Assembly (NCBI GenBank): GCA_027490575.1
Contig: JAIXXV010000042.1
Location: 1-39,490, forward strand
Source of the DNA: a bacterium
GTDB taxonomy: Bacteria > Patescibacteriota > Minisyncoccia > Phycocordibacterales > CAIZLB01
Direction of reading: 5' to 3'
Length of the DNA: 39,490 nt
The position numbers and the translations under genes were made by a program. The number at the start of each line of letters is the position of its first letter. The first letter of the stretch is position 1. The notes beneath the pieces were generated by a model, which saw only the letters and a list, made by a program, of their open reading frames with translations, was not told the DNA's origin and ran no database searches. Below are positions 18,636 through 26,854 of this stretch, one piece after another.

Positions 18636-19046
18636 CTAGACGAAAAACTTTACCATTACATATGAAGCTGTACCACAAAGAAACATTCCCCAAAGTATAT
18701 CTACAAATACTACTTTGATAGGCCAAGTAGTTAGTAGGGCATGGTTGGTGAATTCGTACACTGCATATGTTACAAATCCGAACACTGCTCCTATCCATAG
18801 GGCTGATATTGCAGATCCACCAGCTTTTGGTATTACAAAGTAGATGATACCTATGGCTATGGCAACATATACAAGTATCGCTGATACTATGATAGGGTCC
18901 ATTTTACCTTCGGCTCCTATACGTAGTATTGGTCTAAGGTTGTTTATATAGAAGTCTTTGGCTATAACTGAAAGCCAGACATAGTCTAAAGCGAGCATGA
19001 AGACTAGTGCTATAACGATTTGTTTTATGGTTATGAGTATTGGCAT
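18636..19046 (-). CDS. DUF2177-like family membrane protein
   Basis: LDYVWLSVIAKDFY ... GAVFGFVTYAVYEFTNHALLTTWPIKVVFVDILWG. Confidence 0.75.
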   Translation of the reverse strand: MPILITIKQIVIALVFMLALDYVWLSVIAKDFYINNLRPILRIGAEGKMDPIIVSAILVYVAIAIGIIYFVIPKAGGSAISALWIGAVFGFVTYAVYEFTNHALLTTWPIKVVFVDILWGMFLCGTASYVMVKFFV

Positions 19047-19263
19047 GTTTAATGATTTAGATTGTTAAGCGGCTTTTTTAGTGTTTTCCTAATGTTTACT
19101 CGGGGCTCACAGGGGAGCCTACTGGTCTTATTTTTAAACTGTCTCAGGGTATATTTTACAAGCTTTTCATGTAAAAAGATATATGTTAGTATACTCACAT
19201 CCGAGCGTTTTTAAGGCCAAAACCTTAAACCCGATTCGGAGAACATTAGACAACCAAATACAT

Positions 19264-19589
19264 TCCCCTGTAGCTCAGCGGTAGAGCAATCGACTGTGTA
19301 GGTTAACGCAGCTTCCGGTACGAAAGTCCGGTCGAAAAATAAGGTGAATTGCTGGAAGCCCATACTACGGTATGGGTAATCAGCAGCCAAGCTTAGCAAT
19401 AAATTGCTTTGAAGGTTCAGAGACTATCCCTAGCGGGAGTAGTCGTACGAAATGCACAATGCAAGCGTTCGACGAAGCGCCTTACGTCTAAACATCCATG
19501 TGGTGCATGACGATGATATAGTCCACACTGTCAGTAATGATGGATAAAGTGTAATCGATTGGTCGTAGGTTCGATCCCTACCGGGGGAG
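19264..19589 (+). tRNA. tRNA-Asn(GUU), exons 19264-19297 and 19552-19589, split by a group I intron
   Basis: Joined TCCCCTG TA GCTC AGCGGTA GAGC A ATCGA CTGTTAA TCGAT TGGTC GTAGG TTCGATC CCTAC CGGGGGA G folds as a full cloverleaf; anticodon GTT; CCA not encoded. Confidence 0.93.
19298..19551 (+). ncRNA. Group I self-splicing intron in the tRNA-Asn anticodon loop, no homing endonuclease ORF
   Basis: P AATTGCTGGAAGCCC (~19348), P5 CCCATAC/GTATGGG (19359-19365/19370-19376), Q AATCAGCAGCC (19378-), R GGTTCAGAGACTATCC (19414-19429), S GATATAGTCC (19515-19524). 5' exon ends in U, intron ends in G; IGS GCAG (19308-19311) pairs with exon CUGU. Confidence 0.95.
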
Positions 19590-21164
19590 CATAGAAGTGA
19601 TTTTAGACTCGGAAGAAGCTTTTGCCGCATTGGCAAAGGCTTTTTTCGGTTCGAAAATATTTTTAGACGAAGTTAGTCTTTCGTAGAGCTTTCGAACTGG
19701 CTCGTGCAATGTGTATGTGACTTCACCATTTTTTAACGTTATATCCTTGAAAATTGACTTAAGTAACATACGTTTTTCCTCGGCAGTACGTTCTTCATTT
19801 TTGTATATAGTTTTTGCCTTACGAGCCAATTCAAGGATATTAATGCCCAATTCAAAATACTTTGCCTCTTGAGTCTTGAGTTTGTTGATCTGATCAATAA
19901 TATCTTTTTGCTCGGACTGAAGTCTAATATTCTTTTCTTTCCAAAACACATCAGTAATGATTCCAGACAATCGGTCGTCATATAGACGATCAATCTTGTT
20001 CTGTAGACCTCTGTAACCACCCTCAAGGTTATCTAAGACTTCTTTCTTATATTTTATCTCGTCCTGATGGCTCTGGCGGATTCTCAAAACAATCTCTTGT
20101 GCTTCTTCATCTGTTATTGTTTCAAAAACTTCCATGACACCAACTAAACTTTCCTCTATAACTTCCTGTCTGGTGTATTTCTTCTGAGTACATCCATTAT
20201 AGTGAGTACAGTGACAATACACATGACCTTTCTGAACTTCGCTTGTAACCATTCCCTTACATTCACCACACTCAACCATCTTTGAGAACAAAAACATGTG
20301 CTTGGAATAGAATGGGGACTTTTTTCGTAAGCGTATCTCCTGTATCAAGTCAAACTCTTCTTGAGTACGCATTCTTTCATGTTTACCATTCTCATTTAGG
20401 ACCACACCATTATGGATCAAAACTCCATGGTAAAAAGGGTCCTTAAGAAATGACTCGATCTGACTCTTGTATATTTTTTTTCCGTAGCGTGAACGCAATC
20501 CTGAATCATAAGCGGCCTTAACTAACTTTTTCATCGTATATTCTCCAGTCATATAAAGCTCGCTCAGTCTCTTCCATAGCGGAAATGTTGCATCATCAGA
20601 TACGAATACTCGCTTACCCTTCTCTCCGATGCATTTATAACCAGCCTTGTATGCACCATGATAATATCCCATTAAAACTTTCTCCCTGATACCTTTTTTT
20701 GATTCTTCCGAAAGGTTTGCAATATATTTTTTGGCTATTGCGATCTCAATGTCCCATCTAAACTTTTCATCTGATTTTGCGTTTTTATGTATTACTAGGT
20801 TTTGTTTAACAAAATGAATCTTTCTTGAATCATCTTCCTCAATCCAATCATTGGCTACAATAGCGTCATAATAGTTTCTAGTAAGCCTGTCGACCTTTTC
20901 AACAACAAGGTTTTGTATATTGTTATCGACAATATACTCGATCATCTCGTTAAATATTTTTCTTAGTTTTTTACCACTGGCACTTTCAGAGGCAGCAAAA
21001 ACTTTTACTATCTTGTAGTTTTTTCTATCTGTATATTCAGTAAGAAGACGCTCTTGTGATGGCAAAGAGTAGCCAGTTTCTTCCTGTTCTTTTGTGGAAA
21101 CCCGACAATATATTGCGGCTGTGTTGTCATCTGCAACATTTTTTATAATTGTTTTATTTTTCAT
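19578..21164 (-). CDS. Large serine recombinase (integrase): resolvase N domain, Recombinase domain, zinc ribbon, coiled coil
   Basis: AAIYCRVSTKEQEETGYSLPSQ; VVEKVDRLTRN; CGECKGMV...CHCTHYNGC. The last codons lie inside the tRNA-Asn 3' exon. Confidence 0.93.
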   Translation of the reverse strand: MKNKTIIKNVADDNTAAIYCRVSTKEQEETGYSLPSQERLLTEYTDRKNYKIVKVFAASESASGKKLRKIFNEMIEYIVDNNIQNLVVEKVDRLTRNYYDAIVANDWIEEDDSRKIHFVKQNLVIHKNAKSDEKFRWDIEIAIAKKYIANLSEESKKGIREKVLMGYYHGAYKAGYKCIGEKGKRVFVSDDATFPLWKRLSELYMTGEYTMKKLVKAAYDSGLRSRYGKKIYKSQIESFLKDPFYHGVLIHNGVVLNENGKHERMRTQEEFDLIQEIRLRKKSPFYSKHMFLFSKMVECGECKGMVTSEVQKGHVYCHCTHYNGCTQKKYTRQEVIEESLVGVMEVFETITDEEAQEIVLRIRQSHQDEIKYKKEVLDNLEGGYRGLQNKIDRLYDDRLSGIITDVFWKEKNIRLQSEQKDIIDQINKLKTQEAKYFELGINILELARKAKTIYKNEERTAEEKRMLLKSIFKDITLKNGEVTYTLHEPVRKLYERLTSSKNIFEPKKAFANAAKASSESKITSMLPR

Positions 21165-21204
21165 AGTGTTTTGATGTTAGCTTACTTAAAACTATTAATA
21201 AAAT

Positions 21205-21478
21205 TGTGCATGAACAGGGTTACCCCTATGATGCTCTGGAGTGTTTTTAGTTTTCTTGTGCTCTGAGAAGCCCCCGAAAACCCGGAATATCTAACAAGAA
21301 GATGGAATACACGATGCGGACCCCCTTCAGAAGACTCATAGACCTATGGTCATTACACTTTTAGAGTCTTCCTATTTGTCCCATCCATATTCGGAGATTA
21401 TGCGATACAGATCAGACGGCTGGGCAGTAACCCTGAGAACTGTTTTCCCAGCTTTCGCATCTGTACCTCATAGATCCC
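21205..21478 (-). ncRNA. Candidate structured RNA between a small ORF and the recombinase gene
   Basis: Stems 21407-21412/21459-21464, 21419-21424/21447-21452, 21425-21428/21439-21442, 21330-21337/21364-21371; distal pairing 21215-21223/21427-21435. Confidence 0.5.
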
Positions 21479-21715
21479 TTATTTATTTGCCAACACATTG
21501 ATGTGTACAGTGTATGCTGGTTCTAATGGAGCATTTTTTACCTCTCTGCCCGCTAAAAGAGGGATTTCCTTGTGTTGTGCTTGGGATTTGAGTTTTGCTT
21601 TTTGTTCATCTTTATGATCAAGACGTGCAAGTAAATCAAAAAACTTTACGATTGATTGATCGACAACGCTTTGATTTTCATTTTTAGCAATATCTTGATT
21701 CATAGAATAAAACAA
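21479..21715 (-). CDS. Small hypothetical protein (probable start at the internal MNQDIAKNENQ Met)
   Basis: 78-aa ORF between two structured intergenic segments. Confidence 0.5.
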   Translation of the reverse strand: MFYSMNQDIAKNENQSVVDQSIVKFFDLLARLDHKDEQKAKLKSQAQHKEIPLLAGREVKNAPLEPAYTVHINVLANK

Positions 21716-21830
21716 ACCTACTCTGTCACCAGATTGGCAGGACGCTTTGCCGTTCTAGAAACAGAGTAGGTTCGGCGTCCTGAACCGTGGATAGGAAAAA
21801 CCCTATCCGATTTCAATTATCGGATAGGGT
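21715..21830. promoter_or_regulatory. Pseudoknot with overlapping alternative hairpins and a terminator
   Basis: Stem 21715-21726/21761-21772 (12 bp); loop-to-3' pairing 21738-21745/21775-21782 (8 bp); terminator stem 21801-21811/21819-21829; competing GGATAGG 21789-21795. Confidence 0.55.
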
Positions 21831-21857
21831 GTTTTGTGCGGTGCCGCATGAAGTATG

Positions 21858-22745
21858 CTATTTTGTTAACAACTCTAAATACTCCCTGTGAAGTTTCTTA
21901 AGTGCGTTATGAATCGTTTTATCGGATATTCTTTTTTGATATGGTAATCCGCTATTTTCCCATCTTGCGTACTCATTTCTAAACTCTCCAATTTGATTTT
22001 TAAGAAAGTTATTTGAATCAAAGTCACCTTCGACAATACGCTCACTCACCTTAACGTTTCCCATATTTTGAAATATCCTAAAAGCACATATCTTAAATGC
22101 TACATTCTTGGGTAAATGCTTTCTTCTCAAAGTAAGAATATCGATAATATTGTTGGCTTCTTCAAGTTTTTTCGATTGCTCCTTAGTTGCCTTAGTGTTT
22201 TTCACAAAAAATAGACGCACTCTTTCCCTAAGAAAATTGATATCAGATGTAGATATTTTTACTCTTAATAGTTCATTCGGGTTATGTTTAAAAAGCTCAA
22301 ATAGGCACGGATTAGCAAAAATTGTATCCTCGGCAGGCTCCTTATATAAAATAAAGTATTCAACTATAGGATAAAAATTGTATGACCAACCTTGAGGAAC
22401 GAGTATGTTGTTGTAAATAAGCTTGTGCAAGACATCTTCAACCTCTGGGTGGTCCCATAAATATCTAGATGCAACACCTAGATTCCAATTCTTGGGCATA
22501 AAAGGACCGTAACCGTAGTCAGAGTCGATTAGGTCTATTTTTGGGTTTAGTACAGGAATACCTGCGAGTTTTCGGACGGTAGAACATATTTTAGTAAAAG
22601 CCTCAATTTTTTCATCGGAAGTTAAAAACAAGTGCCAATCCACCAAGTCTTCATAGTGTTGCTCTTTTCTATCAATAACGTCTTTATGCATGAAGTTTCC
22701 CGATCGATTAGGAATCTTCTTCCTTTGTTTTTTGCGTCCATCCAT
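21858..22745 (-). CDS. Hypothetical protein of the mobile element
   Basis: 295-aa ORF followed by a strong terminator; no recognised domain. Confidence 0.7.
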   Translation of the reverse strand: MDGRKKQRKKIPNRSGNFMHKDVIDRKEQHYEDLVDWHLFLTSDEKIEAFTKICSTVRKLAGIPVLNPKIDLIDSDYGYGPFMPKNWNLGVASRYLWDHPEVEDVLHKLIYNNILVPQGWSYNFYPIVEYFILYKEPAEDTIFANPCLFELFKHNPNELLRVKISTSDINFLRERVRLFFVKNTKATKEQSKKLEEANNIIDILTLRRKHLPKNVAFKICAFRIFQNMGNVKVSERIVEGDFDSNNFLKNQIGEFRNEYARWENSGLPYQKRISDKTIHNALKKLHREYLELLTK

Positions 22746-22789
22746 GACACAAATGTAGCAAATTGAGGGTTACTTATAAACCCCTTTCT

Positions 22790-22921
22790 GGCGTTTAATA
22801 ACGCTAGAAAAACGCTGTCCGTAGCTGTTAATACTGCTAGATAACTGCTATGGCTCCGCTGTTAATACTGCGAGGAAACAGCGGAAGCTATTCCCTGATA
22901 ATACAGGGAAATAACAGGGAA
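22790..22921. repeat. Tandem array of four ~33-36 bp degenerate hairpin units
   Basis: GGCGTTTAATAACGCTAGAAAAACGC / AGCTGTTAATACTGCTAGATAACTGC / CCGCTGTTAATACTGCGAGGAAACAGCGG / TTCCCTGATAATACAGGGAAATAACAGGGAA. Confidence 0.75.
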
Positions 22922-23059
22922 AAGAGTGATTGTGATTCTATGACACTTGCTCTTGATTATGTCAATATATTATGGTATTGTCCCACCAGAACCGCACCTT
23001 GAAAGATGTCGGTTTTCTCAGTTTTCCACAACAACCAACAACCCAAATAGGAGGACCTT

Positions 23060-24232
23060 ATGTCTCAAAAAAATCAAAACTTCGGAGAGCCGATAGATCG
23101 GCTTCTTCGTAGCTACGAAGTCACAATGCAGTTTCTCTCTTTCGTGATTGAAATCTTCACAAAGGGACAGACGGGTCAGTTCACTGACCCTTTCTGGAAT
23201 CGGATCTTAAACGGTCCAGTCAAACATTGGCAAAGTTTTCGTAATGCTTTGCTCAAAGTTCACACTGATGGATTTGACGTTGAAAAATACGTTGGACCGA
23301 CACACGATAGTCATCCTCAAAACATGAAGGGGTTCGAGTTCACCCAGTCACGCTTGATGGCAATGCGTGTTGCTGAGTGGACAAAATCCTCTCGCAGAGT
23401 TTACCGTGTGCCAAAGGACCTTCAGTTACTGCTGGCAGCGACAAGTCTCGAAGACGTCGACTGGTCCATGATCAAATGGCCTTTTGAATCGCTACTCATT
23501 TCTCTCGAGGAGCCGTTGGTTTTTCGAGGGAAGACAATCGATGCTATCTTGATTGCGAGAGAAACTGTTTTTGGTCATGAAGTCATGGCTATCGAAACGA
23601 TTGCCACTGATTTGCCGACTATGGAGTCAGTTTTCATCGGTGATCAACGTTCAAGGATCGAAAAGGCGATCCAAAAGGGCGACAAGGCTTCACTGGATTA
23701 TGCAAAAGAAAAACTTGCATCCGCCATCAAGAATCGCATGAATGGTGGCGGCGAAATATGGCTGACAAAAAAAGCCTGTTTCGAACCCGGAGGATTCGCT
23801 TCGAGATTTGAAGAACTTGATCTCGGAGAGGCAGATGAAACCTCAGCTTCAAAGGTGGTCTTCAGGATCGTCTTCGGGTTGATGCTCTACCTGCAATCTC
23901 GTCCAACAACGGAACTTATTCCAAAAGGATGGGAGACGTCAACGTTTGAACGGCGAGAAGGTCCGAGTCGTGTAATCAGACTTGCATCGGAGGTTTGTGT
24001 GGTAAAAAGCATCTACTCACTGACTAGTGCAGAACGAGAGGTGCTTGAGCCAATTCTTCGTGGTGGTTATGTGGAGGTTGCTCCGCACCATCGTGAGGGT
24101 CACTGGCGTCGTCCACCCGGAAAAGGATATGACCCGAATCATCCAAAGACAGTATGGGTCCGTCCGACAATCGTAAGGCGTGACAAACTGGCTGATGGAG
24201 GATTGCCTCTCGGTAGCACTGAGGTCGTCTGA
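23060..24232 (+). CDS. Hypothetical cargo protein with C-terminal HHREGHWRRPPGKGYDPNHPKTVWVRPTIV motif
   Basis: 390-aa ORF with RBS-like AGGAGG (23050-23055) and a downstream terminator. Confidence 0.75.
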   Translation: MSQKNQNFGEPIDRLLRSYEVTMQFLSFVIEIFTKGQTGQFTDPFWNRILNGPVKHWQSFRNALLKVHTDGFDVEKYVGPTHDSHPQNMKGFEFTQSRLMAMRVAEWTKSSRRVYRVPKDLQLLLAATSLEDVDWSMIKWPFESLLISLEEPLVFRGKTIDAILIARETVFGHEVMAIETIATDLPTMESVFIGDQRSRIEKAIQKGDKASLDYAKEKLASAIKNRMNGGGEIWLTKKACFEPGGFASRFEELDLGEADETSASKVVFRIVFGLMLYLQSRPTTELIPKGWETSTFERREGPSRVIRLASEVCVVKSIYSLTSAEREVLEPILRGGYVEVAPHHREGHWRRPPGKGYDPNHPKTVWVRPTIVRRDKLADGGLPLGSTEVV

Positions 24233-24253
24233 TATCCTTCATCTACAACATTA

Positions 24254-24296
24254 ACAAGCCCCTTCCATGTTCAATCCGTGGTTGAGGGCTTTTTTA
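24254..24296 (+). terminator. Intrinsic terminator
   Basis: AAGCCCCTTCCA...TGGTTGAGGGCTTTTTT. Confidence 0.7.
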
Positions 24297-24316
24297 GTTC
24301 ACGAAAATGAACTGGC

Positions 24317-24748
24317 TTAGATGTCGAGGTTTCGAGATTGCTTCACAAGTTCCTTGTTGCTCTCGACAAGGTCGTTTAATGACCCAGTAACCTCTTCTAT
24401 CTCTTTCTGGCTCTTCCACTGCTTTCCTCGCTTTTCCCTGAACAGCTCTATAAACTTGGTAATCTCATTGATAGCAACACGCTTAACGGTCGCATTCTCG
24501 ATAGTGTCTTCTGACAGCTCCTTAACGTATGCAGATGCCTTAAAGACAGCAAGATCGTAATGAGAGAGATCAAACGATGTGGGCTGGTGAGTCTTGTGCT
24601 TCAAAAAATAATAGATACCAAAACCGATCAGAGCTAGGTTGAATACGTTATATCCAACAGCTTCAGAGCTGGACCAGTTGCCCAGACTTTTATATGTGCC
24701 AGTAATAAATGGCAACAAGGCGATTAAAACGCCGTAATACTTCTTCAT
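24317..24748 (-). CDS. Hypothetical membrane protein
   Basis: 143 aa, two N-terminal hydrophobic segments and a charged C-terminus. Confidence 0.6.
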   Translation of the reverse strand: MKKYYGVLIALLPFITGTYKSLGNWSSSEAVGYNVFNLALIGFGIYYFLKHKTHQPTSFDLSHYDLAVFKASAYVKELSEDTIENATVKRVAINEITKFIELFREKRGKQWKSQKEIEEVTGSLNDLVESNKELVKQSRNLDI

Positions 24749-24811
24749 GATTACTATAGGTGAACGCTATTAATAATCAGTAGGACCTAAATGTAGTGAC
24801 TTTATACAGAT

Positions 24812-24960
24812 GGGTAGCCAAACTGGTTCACCCACTATTCCTCAAATCGCACAAAGGCGGTCTGATTTGTGGCAGCTTAACTACCCGTCAGTATCCGCAA
24901 ATCAGACGAAAATGCCTCGTGTGTGCAGAGTTTGAGGAATAAAAACTATTGTGGGTGAAC
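24812..24960. ncRNA. Candidate structured RNA / regulatory element upstream of the restriction operon
   Basis: Perfect stems 24826-24835/24951-24960 (10 bp), 24836-24846/24931-24941 (11 bp), 24861-24869/24898-24906 (9 bp); GGGTAG 24812-24817 complements loop CTACCC 24881-24886. Confidence 0.55.
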
Positions 24961-25037
24961 ATAATAAATATAGCATAAACTGAGCTTAAAGTTAATTGGC
25001 AAAGTCAATCAAAGTAAAGTATACTAAAAGCACGTAT

Positions 25038-25223
25038 ATGAAAGCCGAGAACGATTTTTACACTACAGTCGAATTGGCAGAAATGCTGAAGATGAACGTA
25101 ATGACGATCTACCGATATATCAAATCGGGCAAACTTGTTGCACACAAGTTCGGTAAAGAATATCGAGTTTCAAAGATCGAACTTGATCGCTTTCTAAAAT
25201 CAACAAAGACACATGGCAAATAA
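25038..25223 (+). CDS. Excisionase-family helix-turn-helix DNA-binding protein
   Basis: FYTTVELAEMLKMNVMTIYRYIKSGKLVAHKFGKEYRVSKIELDRFL; start may be upstream at 24996. Confidence 0.85.
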   Translation: MKAENDFYTTVELAEMLKMNVMTIYRYIKSGKLVAHKFGKEYRVSKIELDRFLKSTKTHGK

Positions 25224-26850
25224 TCCTCCACAAAATAAAAAAAGGCTCAATGACTGCTCACAAGATGAGTTGATCGATATTATTAAGCAACTGCGAAAAA
25301 GAAAGCGATACGGTCTAGTTTGGGAAGAAAAACCTGAGCGTGTTGTGGACCAATGCAAAAAAGAGTTACCTGTACTTGATCAAGATCAAGACATGGCTAT
25401 CGAGAAAAATCCAGCAGGAAGAACTAACTTGATGATCGAGGGTGACAATTATCATGCCCTGTCAGTACTCAACTACACTCACGCTGGAAAGATAGATGTA
25501 ATCTATATCGACCCTCCTTACAACACTGGGAGCAACGATTTTATGTACAACGATAGTTATGTCGACAAAGAGGATAGCTTCCGACACAGCAAATGGCTTT
25601 CATTCATGAACAGTCGCCTCACTTTGGCGAAAGGTCTGCTTTCAAAAGATGGCATTATTTTTATATCAATTGACGACAATGAAGTCGCACAACTAAAACT
25701 ACTATGCAATGAGGTTTTTGGTGAACAAAACTTTGTAGGAACAATTACTTGGGAAAAACGTACAAAAGCTCAGAACACGAAAACTGCCAGAGATATGTTT
25801 CAGACAAAGACTGAGTACATACTCGTATACAAAAAAAGTACCGATAAAATCAGATTCAACCTCGAGGTGTCTGGAGAAAAGGTATACGACCTTGAAGATA
25901 AAAAAGGTCTATATAGACTTAAACATGTAGAAGAAATGTCTGCTGTCGGTATGCGAGGAAGACAAACCATGGTTTTTGATATCAATGGAGTATCTCCCAG
26001 AAAAGGATATCAGTGGAAAATCGGAAAGGATCAAATAGAAGAGTATAAAGCCAGAAAAGATATTGAGATTATAGATGGAAAGGTGTATTTAAAGATGCGA
26101 CCTGATGACGAGATTAATCAGAAGTTCCTACCATTTTGGTCACACTTCTTCGAGAAAGATACATACGGCACAGCCGAAAAAGGTAAAACTGAACTTAATG
26201 AAGTATTAGGAACCAACGAACACGGATTCGAAACAGTGAAGCCAGTGAACCTGATTAAGAAATTGCTATTTCATATCAACAGGGGTAGAAACGAGGTTGT
26301 CCTAGACTTTTTCGCAGGTAGTGGCACAACAGCTCAGGCAGTAATGGAACTCAACAAGGAAGATGGTGGTTCACGACAATTTATATTGGCAACAAACAAT
26401 GAGAACGGTATTACAGAAAAGATAACTTACCCACGAATAAAAAAGGCTTTCTCAAAGAGCGTCAACAAAGACTCTGTATCAGCAAACCTCAGATACTTCC
26501 GAACATCCTTCGTGACAAAGAATGATGTATCAGACGACACACGCCGTGAACTGGTCCGAAGATCAGTTGAGATGATTTGCGTACGTGAAAATACATTTAC
26601 AAAGAAGTATGACAACAAAGACTACAAGATATACAGCGATGGAAAAGTTTCAACGGGAGTGATCTTCGACCTCGACAGCATCGAAGAGTTTAAAGAGAAA
26701 ATTGATAAGCTAAAGTTACCTGCTCGACTCTATGTATTCTCACTCTCGAATGATACTTACGAGTCTGACTTCGCAGACTTGGAGGTAAGGCATAAGCTTT
26801 GTGCTATACCTGAGTCAATATTAGAAGTGTACCGTAAACTCTTTATATAA
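25213..26850 (+). CDS. mod: Type III restriction-modification DNA methyltransferase (Mod, beta-class N6-adenine)
   Basis: VIYIDPPYNTGSNDF (motif IV) precedes VVLDFFAGSGTTAQAVME (motif I). Confidence 0.92.
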   Translation: MANNPPQNKKRLNDCSQDELIDIIKQLRKRKRYGLVWEEKPERVVDQCKKELPVLDQDQDMAIEKNPAGRTNLMIEGDNYHALSVLNYTHAGKIDVIYIDPPYNTGSNDFMYNDSYVDKEDSFRHSKWLSFMNSRLTLAKGLLSKDGIIFISIDDNEVAQLKLLCNEVFGEQNFVGTITWEKRTKAQNTKTARDMFQTKTEYILVYKKSTDKIRFNLEVSGEKVYDLEDKKGLYRLKHVEEMSAVGMRGRQTMVFDINGVSPRKGYQWKIGKDQIEEYKARKDIEIIDGKVYLKMRPDDEINQKFLPFWSHFFEKDTYGTAEKGKTELNEVLGTNEHGFETVKPVNLIKKLLFHINRGRNEVVLDFFAGSGTTAQAVMELNKEDGGSRQFILATNNENGITEKITYPRIKKAFSKSVNKDSVSANLRYFRTSFVTKNDVSDDTRRELVRRSVEMICVRENTFTKKYDNKDYKIYSDGKVSTGVIFDLDSIEEFKEKIDKLKLPARLYVFSLSNDTYESDFADLEVRHKLCAIPESILEVYRKLFI

Positions 26851-26854
26851 AAAC

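Noticed and set aside
19211-19636. Minus-strand ORFs across the tRNA/intron
   Set aside because: Overlap the structured tRNA and group I intron; no homology signal.
22790-22921. CRISPR array
   Set aside because: Period ~33-36 bp, but units are degenerate hairpins with no conserved-repeat/unique-spacer alternation, and no cas genes are present.
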